Assembly (NCBI RefSeq): GCF_008831285.2
Contig: NC_045138.2
Span: forward strand, 6,849,205 to 6,913,204
Length of the DNA: 64,000 nucleotides
Direction of reading: 5' to 3'
Origin: Nymphaea colorata
Taxonomy: Eukaryota; Streptophyta; Magnoliopsida; Nymphaeales; Nymphaeaceae
Made by a program: the position numbers and the translations under genes
In this document: positions 52,501-64,000 of the stretch, piece after piece
Numbering within the stretch: the first letter of the stretch is position 1
How the letters are laid out: each line of letters opens with the position of its first letter
The notes under the pieces: generated by a model
What the model was told of the DNA's origin: nothing
Database searches by the model: none
Seen by the model: the letters and a program-made list of their open reading frames with translations, nothing else

Positions 52501-55500
52501 CTCCTCCAGTTCAGTCCTTTCTTTTTTTTCTTGAAGAGTCTGCAGGAGATGCTATTTTAAAGTACAGTTTCCACACAATTATATGCTTAAGCCTTCCAAG
52601 ACTTCTCTGGTTGAAAATTTGATCCCATTATCTACCTAGTTTTAGATCAGAATTGCATTATACTAGCTCGAGTTGTCATGCAAGCAGCGCCACTGACTGT
52701 TATATCTCATTTTATGGATCAGATGCTCCTACTTAGATCTAAATCTAGCTTATCATTAGAAGATCCACAGGAGACCATTACCACAGGGTACAGAAGGCAG
52801 GTTGAGGTCGGTTCTAAAGTTTGCTCTTCTGCAAAAGGGCCATCCCAAGAGATTGAATCAGCATCACATGCAGGACATTTGAACCTATTACCACTGCCTC
52901 AAGTATTTTTTTTAACCCTCTAATAACTTTTTCATATTCAATAAATTGATCAAAAGAGTTGTAATATTTCTTCAAGAAAATGGATAATTACAGATATCGT
53001 GCATTACATTTGAGAAGCTTTTTCACTGCTGAAACAACAATGAGAAGATGCATTAAAAACTAATGCTGTGGCAACCCAATGTATTACATAAAGCAGTTAT
53101 CACAACCACTTCGTTAAAGTGCAACATGGATTCAACCAACAGGACTGTATGGATGGAACAGATCCTATATTTATAACTTCTTTTCCGATCATCAGTCTTA
53201 GACTATTAGTTAAAGTTGGGGGTACTTTGTCTCGTTTTTAACCAATAAAACAAAAAATGGCTGTTATGCAATGAAACCATGTATAATGGTGTGTATACAC
53301 ATGCATGTGTTCCTGTCCCAATGTAGGAATTACATGTCATACCCTTCCCACCAGTCACAGCTATTGAAAACGGAATTTTTGCAATAAAATGTTGTTCATC
53401 AAATTGTCAGATTAGAAAAAAAAAAAAAAAATCCCTGCCGAAAATATTTCAATGTGCATAAATAATGCAAAAGAAAAACATGGCTAAACAAATAACATCA
53501 GCAACACATACTGCTAGAATGCATTTCAAATTGTTTCAAAGCAAATATATGCAACAAGAACCTAATTGAAAGAAGAGTTTAGTAATGGATCAGTTTAAGT
53601 TGTAATGACGAAAGATGTACCTTGGCAGCATCTTTAGGGTTGTTCTTCACAGGTGCATAAGCCAGCCATGTGTCCATCACCTAAAGGACAGAAACTAGCC
53701 CATACTCAAAAAAAATTACATAGAAAGTGGGCAGTAGAAACTAGGAACCTAACAAGTGTTACCTAAAATCATTTTAGAAAAAATCAATTATTTTTATTTA
53801 GAAACAACTGGACAAGACAGAAAGTACAAGTGTGCACGAGAGTGACAATTACTTGCTAAAGTGCTAAGAACAAAAAACTTTCAACCAGAATGAGGCTTAT
53901 TCCAGCGTATCAAAGTTACCTTCATCATATCTGGATTCACATATTACAACAACACACTAATGAAAAAATGAAAACAACAAAGCAGCATAAACCAAAAGAA
54001 GGATGAGCTCCTTCAATGTTTTCTCCAGAATCTGGACCACATATTATTTTTAAGCATTGTATGAATTTCACAATCTATTGCAGTAAGAAAACCTCACCGA
54101 GGCCATCAGACAGTTGATAACCTCTGATGAAAAGTTCCATTTCTAGGGTATAACACCTCCAAAAAATTTCAGGAAAATATCCTGGCCATATTATTCCTCT
54201 TCAGCACAAGAGATACATAAGCAATCACATGTTCCAGAAACATTTTGTAGCAGTAGAAAAAGAAAATGTTGCATCAAAGATCTGCATCAGAGCACAATGT
54301 TGCAGAAAAAATATCCCAGCCAATTCATTCCCCTTTAGCACAAGAGGTACATAAGCAACCATGTGTTTGAAAAGATTTCATAGGAGTGGAAAATGAAACT
54401 GCTGCATTGACGCCATGCATCCAAATTGGCAGAGATTTTGCAGCATGTACTAACCGTAAAACCAACACTGGCTGTCGGAGGTAATGTCTTTGGATAATCT
54501 TGCATCATACATTCCAAACGAGTTGAGGATTTAAATGATGTTTTTGTGGAATCTTTATACCTGAAAAATCATGATTGATGAGATGTAAGAAGGGGACAAA
54601 GACAATGATATTAGCCATAAAGTTTATTCACATGCTTGGATGTACTCAAAGAGCATCAAGGACGTTATCAACATTTTACACCATATTGCCATGAAAATGT
54701 AGGAGGAAAAAGTACCGGTAACTGGAAAATATCTAGCATTGGGTTTAAAATACATAAAATTGATTATTTCCCAAAGGAAAAAAATCACTTCGCTGTGGAG
54801 TAAAAAAGATACCACTAAATGAAAGACGATGGTCATAAAGAACACACCTTTTTTGTTTTCAGAACACATGAATTCAAAAAGATCTTAGAAAATTTAAACT
54901 TGTTGGGATTTGACATACAATGCATAAAGAGCAAAAGATCATTATGTAAGAATCCTTTGTGCTACTCCTTAAAATACTGAATTCTTTAAGCCAGCCAAAC
55001 AAACAATTGTAGGAGACTAGGAGTGCCAGGATTTTAGAGTAACAATCAGACGTGATCTATAAAATACACTATAAAAGAAGATTATAAATAGTCCAAACCT
55101 AGAACGGAACAAGCAACTATAGGAGTGCCACTGTGCCAGGATTTTAGAGTAACAATCAGACGTGATCTATGAAATGCACTATAAAAGCCAACTATAAATA
55201 GTCCAAGCCTAGAACAGGTGCTAGACTCTGACAACCATAAATTGTCTTAAAATTGTGGAACTAAGTCTGCTTGAATGAATAAAATAAGTAGAAGTAAAAT
55301 TTTCCAGCAGGAACAGGAAGGCCTCAAATTCGCCCAACTACCAGCTGGGATGATGTCCAGAAAGACTTGTGGCCATGTATAAAGGAAAAAAAAAAGATTA
55401 TGTTTAAGTAGCTCCACATTCAAGTAATCAATCACCAGGTAGAATAATACCAGGAGAATAACAAGCAACAAATGCGAAATAGAATTTACAGTTGGAACAA

Positions 55501-57340
55501 GGTCAATGTGTGGTAAATGTGACGTAGTTATAGATCATGGAAATAAAGCTTAAGCCATACATAACAGGATAGATTGTTGGATTTATAAGAAAAGAGGAAG
55601 CAGCTCCATAAACCAGAAGCATCATTACCCCCTTTCAAGTTTCTATGAAGTTTTTTAATATTTGAGCTTCTAATTGTGTATTTTCAGTTCAATGACCAAA
55701 AACAATTTTTGTTTCCTTTTCTACATAAGCAGCATATTGCAACCCAAGTAGGACTGAGTTTCTCAGTCCATCTAAAACTTAAATGAATGTAAGATGAACT
55801 TCTTGAACCTGATATTTTCAAAAATGTAACATTAGATCCTAGAACTTCTGAAAATTGATGAGTAGACCTACTCAGAGCATAAAGCTACTCAAGAGTCAGA
55901 AAAGAGAAGTGCATAAGCTTCAGGAAATATTACTTTGGATTCACAAACTCTGCGATTGCACCATTAGTTTTTTGCAGTTCATCCATATATGGACTAAGTT
56001 CAAGTATAAGCTGCATCAAAAACCACATGCCTCAAGTTATTTTGTCATCATCATCTGAGATGAAGAATATCAATAGTAACACAAACACATATTAAAAAAT
56101 TGGACGGATCATGGCTTATCAATCAAGGCTTATGGTCAGCATGTGTCAATATCTAAATTACAAACTAGAGTGGGAATAGAATGCTTCCAGACTCTAAAAA
56201 TTCAATAAACTGTGAACCATTTCTCATGAGAAGGATGTAAGAAATTCAAGCACCAATATCTGAGTTCTGAAATCAGCATTCACGCAGGAATATAGAGAGA
56301 GAAAGAGTGAATAAGAAGAAGATGAGAAGAAGAAGCCATGACCAAAATGGTTTGCACCGCCTCTATTTATAATCTCATTTCCAGAATTCTAAGAGTCTCC
56401 AATTGTAGAATCCTAGGAGATTTCACAAGCTACAAGGACATTAATTACATCATAGAATCCTAGGAGACTTCACATATTACAAGGATATTAACTACAACAT
56501 AGAATCCTAGGAGACTCTTCATATGTTACAAGGACATTAAATATCTTAACACATTTTACAAGGATGTGGAATCCTAAAGACTCCTCTTCAACGTGCTGGT
56601 GAAGGATTTATAGTTTAACAAAGGAAAAGCATCATGAAAGTGAAATCATCAAGATTACCTGATTTATGTTACCAGGGAAAGGCGAATAACCAGTTTCATC
56701 ATTCACATCTCCATCAGGATGCCCAGTGGCACGAAGTAAAGGATCAAGCTGATTATACTCCACATTGATTACCATGGTCCTACCTGATACACAACAAGTA
56801 GTCAAGTTCTAGAACTAAAAGTGAGTATGCATTTGTACGCAGATATTTCATGTCAAATTGATGTCTCGGACACTTTACATGGTTTAGACATGGCAAAGAT
56901 TGAAAAGTTAAGACACCTGAACATGGCTATAATACACACACACACACATATGATAGGAGATTAAAAGAAAGGAGTAGTGTGTGTACACTTCTTTCATTTA
57001 TGGTTAGGATGGAATAAGGGGCATGACTCGAACACCTAACTGCTTTCCATTTTTCTTTTTCAATTAAAAGGAAGAGTCTCCTTCTTCTGTCCCGCCAAAA
57101 AAAAAAAAAGAGGGTCAACCATTGCCCTAGTAGTGACATTATCAGGTTTAAAGAAGTGTTGGACTCAGATGCTTCAGGTTTAAAGTGTCTCTGCATTGGT
57201 TACGTATCTTTGTATTATCCCACAGCCCAATCTATTGAAAACCTTGTCCCATGGCAGTTGTAGCCTGGTTAGTTATGCATATCAAACAATCTACTACTTG
57301 GATAGACATCTTATTTACTGAAATCTATGTAACCTTGAAA

Positions 57341-57386
<46 letters not shown>

Positions 57387-58167
57387 TTATTTATTTATTT
57401 ATTTATTTATATTTATATTTATATTTATACTTTTATATTTAAGATATATACTAATATACATACTTATGGATTTTATCTCATTTTTGCATTTTCCTTTTTT
57501 ATGTATTTTATTTTTCTGCTTTTATTTTAGGTCAAGCATGGGTTTTGAGAAGCTGGGCTGGCAGTTCGCTAGTCCCAATAGCTAGATTTCCAGCCATTGG
57601 ATCTGATTGACTGGCTGCCCCAGCCTTGCCTTGTTGTATATAAGGCCAATTTTGATGGCTTCCTGAAAATCAGAATGCAGTTTTGAGATGCATCAGACAA
57701 GTGAGAAGGAAATTTTGCTTGCTTCCCGATGTATCCAGAAAATTGGGTGAAGAAAGTTGGCTCGACCTTGAAAGGGTCTGACTTTCTTCACGTGCTTAAC
57801 CAGTCAATCAAGGATTTCTCTGTTTCAGCTGCTTCCACCATTGCTCGCTGCCGCTATCTGTTGTCGATTGCAGATTTGCCATTGCCTTGGCATTAGGCAT
57901 CATACGGATCTCACTGTTGTTAGTAGTCACAAGGCACCATTATTAGCTACGGGTGTTACAAGGATCTGCTGCTATCACTATCGCTACTCGCATAAAAAGA
58001 GGGTCTGACTACTGCCACAGATCACATCCCACCACTGCTTCAAGAAACGTATTCCATAAGCCCTGTTGTCTCACAGCATCCGGATCTTAAAAATCCTGAA
58101 ACCCATCTGCAACGTACCCATTTCCATAATGAATTCAAGCTTCTCGCTCTCTTTCTCTCTCTCTCTG

Positions 58168-58204
<37 letters not shown>

Positions 58205-60566
58205 ACACAGGTGTGGCTTGGAGGGTAGCGTGTTGGTGTCGACTCGGCCCAACATGGGTTCGGGTACAGACACACAGATATGCTGCGTCCTGCTCTTTAA
58301 CCGAGTCCAAGGACGTATCCATCCATTTTATGACACGGTCAGCGCTGAACGACTCCAATTCCATCTGCCTTCTAGGTTTTTTTTTTTTTCCTTTGTTTTG
58401 TTTTTCTTTCGCCATCCTTCCCTTCCGACCTCCTGTTCACTGCTGCGCTCCCCCTTCCAAGCGTCCTCAACCAACCTCGTGTTCTCTACTGCGCTCCCCC
58501 TCATTGGTGGCATCACACACAATTCTGGCGTCAGGTAACCCACCAAACTCCTCTGCTTTTGCCCATACCTACTCCTTATGCTTCTTCTTTCTACCTTCAG
58601 TTCCCTGTGTTCTGTTCCATTCAGCCGACTACGCCCAACCAACAAATCAATGACAATACATTTGTTGGATGAAATGGAACTTCATATTTATTTAATTTGT
58701 TAAATTTTAGATCTTGTATCCAATTTTGAGATCAAACTTGACTTGAATTGATGAATCATCATTGAAATGGTGAATAATACATTTTAGTTTGTTTAAAATC
58801 TTAGTAAATGTATTTTTCCATATTATTTAATATATGTGTGTGTGTGGGTGTGTGTGTGTGTGTGCGCGCGCATATGTGTGTGTGCGCGCGCGCATATGTG
58901 TGTGCACGCTTGTGCATGTGTTTTGCAGGCTGATTTGCTTGCCATCCACAGGATCTAGGCGAAGAGGTTTTCACAATTCACTATTGCTACTCGCATGGAA
59001 AGGGCTTTCTTGACAACTTATCATTGTATCATAAAGTTGTGCTGCCACTATCTCATGGTTGGCTACTAGTCCTAGTTGGGCTAGTCTGTCAGCAGACCCG
59101 CAAAAGGTCCAGCAGGCCCATAAGGGCCCAAGCGAAGCTCTTCCCTTGGCTCGGGAACAAACAGGCTGGGCCAGACCAGGGATTATATGGGACACAAGCT
59201 AGGAAATCTGTCTAATACCTGCCTGATACAATTTAAATTAATCGAGGCAGATCCAACTATTAAAAAGATACTATATAGTCAAAGAGGGAAAATGGGGAAA
59301 TTCCTTTAAAAGTGTGGTATTTTCGAAAAAAAAGCGTAAAAAAGCGAAAAAGATTTTTTTTTTCAAAAAAATGGTCAAAAAGAAAAAAATGAATTTTTTC
59401 GTGTCTTTTTAGATGCTTTGTTTGGCTGACGGTGGCATTGCTTGTAATTTTTAAAGACTTTTAATGGTAGATACAGAATAATTTTAATAAAAGCTAAAAC
59501 TTAAAAATTAAAAGCAAACAAAGGAATGTTAAAAACTTAAAAAGTTAAAAGCTTCCATCAACAAAGAGGAAAACTTAGTCAACAAACAGAGGGAAAACTC
59601 ACCATCTATTTAGGGTTTAGTAGATTTCTGACTTCCGACGAGCGTTTCCGACCTGCAAACTCACTGACGTTTATCCTTTGGGTGATTTCTGGTGAGCGGC
59701 AGTCACAGGCCCACAACAGTGGTACTTTCTGGTGGAAAGGTGCATTTTCCAGCACCCAGCAGAAATCCGACTGCAGTCTATGCCCATGGTCTCCATCTGC
59801 GCTGGATTTTTCAATCTATTTACATTGGATTTTTCAGTTTGCTTTAGATTTTCTGTGTGTTAGAAACTGTCAGTTAGAAACTTTGTGCCTTGGCTGCCTT
59901 GGATTTTTTGTGCATTAGAAAGTTAGATTTCTTGTAAAGCCTTGGATTTGATATGCGTTAGAAACTTAGATTGACATTTCAAATTCTCAAGTAGATAAGT
60001 TATAACTTATATACGTATATTTCTTTGATTTTCTTTTCTTTGATTTTCTGTGCTTTGAAATAGTTAACACGTCCTGTTTATTTTTTATTTAACCGTATTT
60101 TTCCCGTTTTTTCCAAGTTCACCGTATTATATGATACCCAAGATCGCTGTTGAAAAACTCCAAAACGTTATCTATGATTATGTTCCTCTGTGATACAGGT
60201 TATTGCACTTTTACCCCATTTTACAATCAAGGGAGAAGGGAGAGAAAAAGGAGAAAGAGAAACAAAGGGGGATAGAGGGCTGAGAATAGAACAAGCAAAG
60301 AGAGAAGGAAAAGCATGCAATGAAGCAGTGGCCCATACTTACACCTAGGGTTTTCGTACTTCATCCTTAAGCCATCCCGCTCAACCTGTATTATAATAGG
60401 CATAGGCCTGAGGTCAATTTTTTGACCCATGCCTGGCCTGATGCCTAGTCCTAATTGCCTCACAACATTGCCGAATCCAATAGCAATGCAGACATCAAAA
60501 AAGAGATTTCTCCTTCCATGGGACGTACTACACTACTACTAGTTTACTAATCACCACCAAAGCAAG

Positions 60567-60613
<47 letters not shown>

Positions 60614-63204
60614 GAGTTGTTACTGTGCTTGCTGTCTGCCTTGATCTGACAGCATCAATGGCATAAAAAAAAAATCAATCTCACCATCTTCTGCAGGACC
60701 TGGGTGTTGTCGTCATCCACTACTCCCACCTTAGTGAACTTTTATGTTATTTCTTTGTTGAAGCTCACTATCAAGCCGTAATTTGTAGCTTGATCAAGTG
60801 GTCCTTGAGGAGATTTTTAACATTTATTTTTGCAATATCTGTTCTTATTAGTTCGATATCAGATATTTGATTGCATTCACATGCAATTGAATAATTTTTT
60901 TGTGAGGATGAGGGCTGTCTAGAGACTCAAGACTCATAGTAGCTTGCAACTGAGATGCAAATTAGAGGACATAACCAATCAGCAGTCAGCACTGACAGTT
61001 GTTAAACATATGACAGCTAATGAATGGAACCACAGCGCTTAACCTCTAAAAAGGTGAAGACAAAGATGTGTCAGTAACATCTAACTATATACATGCATAT
61101 AAAAGAAAAATCTATCCTTTTGTCAAAATTGAAGGCTCAAAACCTAAGATGCCGAATGAAGTCAGGATCAATCTATCTTATCAGGAAAAAGCAAGCAGAA
61201 CCATGAAATCATTAACAAAATTAAAGCAGACTTTTGAAGTCTATGTGAAACATGAAACAGAGACCATCTTCAACATTGGAACTTACAAAAATCACTCATA
61301 TAAGGCAATAGTTAACAAGACTGTATTTCAAAGAATGCAGCATTCCTCTTACCAAATACACTCATGGTTTAGAACTATAAAATAAGAATGTCTTAGAAGC
61401 ATGTGGAAGATGTCCTATGATGTGTGCTTCACACAGCATCTACCTATTATTTTGTGATGTTTATGCCATTCATGTTTTTCATAAAGTGCAAATTTTTGCC
61501 ATGTTCTTATTTTTCTTTTCATTTATTCTGAATTTTAAATTTTTGTTGATTTTCAAGTTTGCAAATTAGTTTGCAATTTTTTTATGTTGTGTAATGTTAT
61601 AACTTTTGGCCCAACTGATACAGGTAATTACATGTTCCACAACCTTTTTTTAACCCTCTAAATGGTTTGATCATCTCTCTGTTCTTTAGTGAACATTGGA
61701 CATGCTCTTCACCATTCATTTCTTTGTGTTCTTGAAAGATATGACCCGTCTTTTTCTGCTAATTCATTCAAATAGTCAACTTGTCAATAAAGGTTTCCTT
61801 TAAATTGATTTAAACCTTGTGCTCCCATCCATATGGACAAACTTTTCTCTAATATAAACTTGAGTTTCTGATGCTTCATTAATGTGTGCACCACCTGTGC
61901 TTCAACAAGGAAAAGCATGGCTGGAAGACAGTCGCACTTCCAATACCTTTCCACCTCTACCTTTAAGAACTTGGAAAAATAGAAGAAGAAGAAGAAGAAA
62001 GGCAAATTTAGATAACATTACCATCAGCATGAGAGAGTCTTGTGATTCCACCAATAGCTTCTTTGGCTTTGCGTGGGACGGCGAGAGAATTCACATGATA
62101 GGACTTTGTAGCACTTACACCCAGAGAAGCAGGAATTGCCTGAATATTCCAACAAAAGATTAATATAAAGGTGTCTTCAATTTCTAGAAATGACTGAATA
62201 AAATATAGTGATACAGAACCTTGAAAAGCAGTCCATTTGTATCTTGGAAAAACAAAACCCACTTTAAACCCAATTTACACCTGAAACATCAAACACCATT
62301 ATAATATATTAAAAATGAACTTTCCAAGTTGATCTATTTATGAATACCTGTGTTTTCAAATTATAAAAAGAAACGTAACAGCATTGAAAACAATATTAAG
62401 TGCTTATCCAACCATACCACTCATTCAGGAGGCCACTAGAATACAGAAGGGCATGCACATCTCCGTGTCCATGTGGTTTTGTCTACCAACAAAGAAAGAA
62501 TTTTCAATTTTTTCATGGTTTAGGACCATGTACAACTTGAAGGATGCTGCTAATAGCCTAATACGGATTCAATTTAGGAGTCAGAACTGGGATTACCCAG
62601 ATCCATACTCATTATAGATGTTGGGCACATACAAGGATGTGCTTGTAACAGTAGCATGCACTTAAGGGTATCTTTTGTAACAAAGAGGAGGGTATAAAAT
62701 AAAATCAGGGCATGCCCAAACACTTGGCTGCCATGAGTATTTGTGCAACTTTGTGCCTCCGCTTCTGGTCCTTGCTGAAACAGACTCTGGTTAATCATCA
62801 AAATTCTGAGACTATTGAAACTCAGCTCATGCTATTTTATAAAAAGATGGAGAACGCAGTAAGTCATCGCATTTTCTGCTTTATCCCAGAGCCTGGATTA
62901 CAAAACTAGTTAAGTTGCCATACCTGAATCTTGTATTTGTCATTTGGGTCTAATGCTAGGCTAGCATCATTATCTGCCAAGCATGCGACTTTTTCCTAGA
63001 AAGGAATCAAAAAACACAAGTGAACCTGCTGGACCTCAAGAGACCTTTGAGATGAGTCCGGCCAGCAAACTGGTACCTGCTTGAGGAGTATAACCTGGGA
63101 TGAGCTCATCCCAAAGTAAGCATTTGATTCCAAAAGCTTTAGGGTACGGCTATGTGTATCATCAGATGTCATTATGACCAGAGGAATCTGTCGTTGACAT
63201 GAAC
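44483..63204 (-). CDS. USP: UDP-sugar pyrophosphorylase, 5'-truncated by the window edge
   Basis: Converts sugar-1-phosphates and UTP to UDP-sugars in the cytosolic salvage pathway. Exons in transcript order, minus strand: 63204-63077, 62995-62924, 62482-62418, 62280-62220, 62139-62022, 56783-56659, 56010-55934, 54560-54455, 53680-53621, 52031-51951, 50931-50695, 44650-44483. Phases join throughout, for 432 codons including the stop; the family is about 610 residues. Recognisable blocks are [113 protein letters not shown] and [17 protein letters not shown]. The N-terminal third with the glycine-rich nucleotide loop should lie beyond 64000. The first exon seen begins in phase, needing one base from the missing exon. 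No frame breaks were seen. Long introns carry transposons. Confidence 0.93.
44679..44723 (-). repeat. (GA)n tract just upstream of the last USP exon
   Basis: TC repeat on the plus strand, so it reads (GA)n in the USP transcript, 28 to 72 nt before the 3' splice site of the last exon. Confidence 0.9.
45486..46818. mobile_element. 1.3-kb non-autonomous hAT-like element in the last USP intron
   Basis: The element at 45494-46810 is flanked by perfect 8-bp copies of AAAATAAC. Ends are CAATGTTGTAAGAAGCG and (inverted) CAATGTTGTAAAAGGCG. Both subterminal regions repeat GAGGCG/GCCTCGC words (GCCTCGCCTCGCCTCGCCTC near 46743-46762; GAGGCGTATGCCTC near 45618-45660). The interior (about 45700-46600) has more moderate GC and open frames on both strands but no transposase motif that I can see. 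Confidence 0.87.
46967..47013. repeat. Compound (AT)n-(GA)n microsatellite
   Basis: About 10 AT units, a GTA joint, then about 11 GA units. Confidence 0.95.
47376..48749. mobile_element. Possible second hAT-like element in the last USP intron
   Basis: The right end (inverted CTATGTCATATAGGTGC, then GGTGCGGGTG words) resembles the MITE ends at 33365. The left part carries CTGTCGCACCAG and CCGACTCGCACCC. CTTCTA occurs just before the left edge and just after the right edge, a partial target duplication (6 of 8). The left boundary is uncertain. A (TA)n array at 48598-48639 lies inside. Confidence 0.4.
48750..50694. other. Remainder of the long last USP intron
   Basis: AT-rich, with a (TA)n array of about 32 units at 49489-49553 and a 25-bp tandem duplication (TTGGAAGTTTCTCAATAGTT) near 49978-50025. 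No gene seen. Confidence 0.6.
55018..55214. repeat. 110-bp tandem duplication in a USP intron
   Basis: GTGCCAGGATTTTAGAGTAA at 55023 recurs at 55133, and similarity continues through ATAAATAGTCCAA.CCTAGAAC in both copies. Confidence 0.9.
56407..56585. repeat. 47-bp minisatellite, three and a half units
   Basis: Units starting AGAATCCTAGGAGA at 56407, 56454 and 56501, followed by TACAAGGA.ATTAA, plus a decayed fourth copy near 56566 (GGAATCCTAAAGACTCC). It lies 70-250 bp before the exon at 56659-56783 on the plus strand, inside a USP intron. Confidence 0.9.
56784..62021. other. 5.2-kb USP intron with low-complexity and repeat sequence
   Basis: Holds a (TA)n then TTTA-type array at about 57353-57437, a compound (CT)n(TA)n array at 58147-58202, an alternating purine-pyrimidine tract at 58831-58920, and (CT)n at about 60570-60611. 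The GC-richer stretches near 57540-58650 and 59040-59180 may be old transposon sequence, but I could not define ends. No coding exon recognised. Confidence 0.55.
58831..58920. repeat. Long alternating purine-pyrimidine (TG/CG) tract
   Basis: About 90 bp of TATATGTGTG..., two GCGCGCGCATATGTGTG blocks and a GTGCATGTG tail, with only two short breaks in the alternation. Confidence 0.9.
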
Positions 63205-64000
63205 CTAAAAGCAAAAAACATTAATTTAGTCCAGATTAAGCAAAGATAAGCATAAGAATGGGAAACACGTGAAATGTAAAAGAAAACTCTTAAATATAAC
63301 TATAGAAAATTTAAAAAAGAAAAACACAATATCAAGGAAAAACAAAAATGTGAAAATCACATTCTTCTAAAAATGTGAAAATAAACTTACTGAGTTTTTT
63401 TCGCATATTTTATTTATAAACTGAAGCTCAGGGCATTATCATCATCACAAAAAATTTTAAGAATGAAAAATAGAACGTGATGAATTCCTTTAAGAAAGGG
63501 GCAAAGTTAAACAAGCTAAAAGGGGCATTTTGAACATGCAATTCCTTTTTTAACAGAAAAAGAGAACTTAGAGACATGTCTGAGCTTTTAATCCCCGCCT
63601 TTTCATTTGCACCATGAAGTTGAGTAGGATGCTGCCATGTTACTGCTGGGGAGCCTGCAAGAGGCAATCGCATGTATTAATTTTACAGTTTGTTTTTTCA
63701 TTCCATTGGAGAAGCCTGCAATGTTCCATTTTTCTGTTTCATTTCCTTTACGATTATCAGCCATATAAAGAATCACATTGGCACCATATAGGTCCTCTCC
63801 TTTTAACTTATATTTAGTTTTCAGAAAGGAAAAGCTGTTACTTATAAAAATTGTTTATACATCCAAGACTAGAATTAGAATAAAATAGAAAATGCAAATA
63901 CTTTATGTCACGGCATGCTCCCATAGAGTCACAGTTTGATACCTGTTAAATGCAATGTTATAAGATATTCTAATAATCATTTTTATCATTTTATTTAGTT
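63205..64000 (-). other. USP intron running to the window edge
   Basis: No USP exon upstream of 63204 could be found in this last 796 bp, so the intron continues past the edge. The open frame at 63428-63673 has no USP similarity. Confidence 0.6.

Noticed and set aside
56407-56585. CRISPR-like array
   Set aside because: The units are contiguous with no unique spacers between repeats, and this is a plant nuclear intron.
62574-62801. Minus-strand frame containing [15 protein letters not shown] as a USP exon
   Set aside because: It resembles the HGHGDVH block only loosely. The true exon with exact motif and splice sites is at 62418-62482.
63428-63673. Upstream USP exon near the window edge
   Set aside because: The frame has an acceptor-like CTTGCAG, but the peptide shows no similarity to the USP segment that should precede the SDDTHSRTL block.

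Overview
The window is nuclear DNA from a flowering plant. It has many-intron genes with GT-AG junctions, an AT-rich background, dense (CT)n and (TA)n microsatellites, a decayed Copia retrotransposon, and many small DNA transposons with intact target-site duplications. Coding exons of the antiporter gene, and the first exons of two other genes, are much richer in GC than their surroundings. That falling GC gradient is common in monocots, but I cannot name the lineage.

Layout. 1-2.5 kb: 3' end of an unidentified gene (a clear terminal exon at 2126-2524, a weaker candidate exon at 383-533). 3.1-7.2 kb: a broken Copia element with short LTRs and a perfect 5-bp TSD, lacking reverse transcriptase. 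9.7-13.8 kb: a four-exon CHX15-like cation/H+ antiporter whose expected N-terminus is put out of frame by one missing base. 13.8-28.0 kb: about 14 kb without a gene, holding hAT-like and Tourist-like MITEs, tandem duplications and microsatellites. 28.0-34.7 kb: a 12-exon sterol 3beta-hydroxysteroid dehydrogenase/C4-decarboxylase with a C-terminal reticulon domain. 37.7-43.1 kb: a complete 16-exon MCM3 gene with two E2F-type sites upstream. 44.5-63.2 kb, minus strand: 12 exons of UDP-sugar pyrophosphorylase (USP), converging on MCM3. Its 5' exons lie beyond the right edge, and its two longest introns (about 6.0 and 5.2 kb) are filled with transposons and repeats.

The four recognised genes are not a pathway: monovalent cation transport, sterol C4 demethylation, replication licensing and UDP-sugar salvage. 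I found no operon-like cluster, CRISPR array, RNA gene beyond a tRNA-derived SINE, or new protein system. The most interesting content is the transposon record: at least six non-autonomous insertions whose TSDs can be read directly, two inside introns of working genes, one with a duplicated terminus. Next come the CHX N-terminal frameshift with an altered Asn-Asp motif, and repeats placed against splice sites. Exon joins were worked out by hand from reading frame, splice consensus and remembered family similarity; no search was run.
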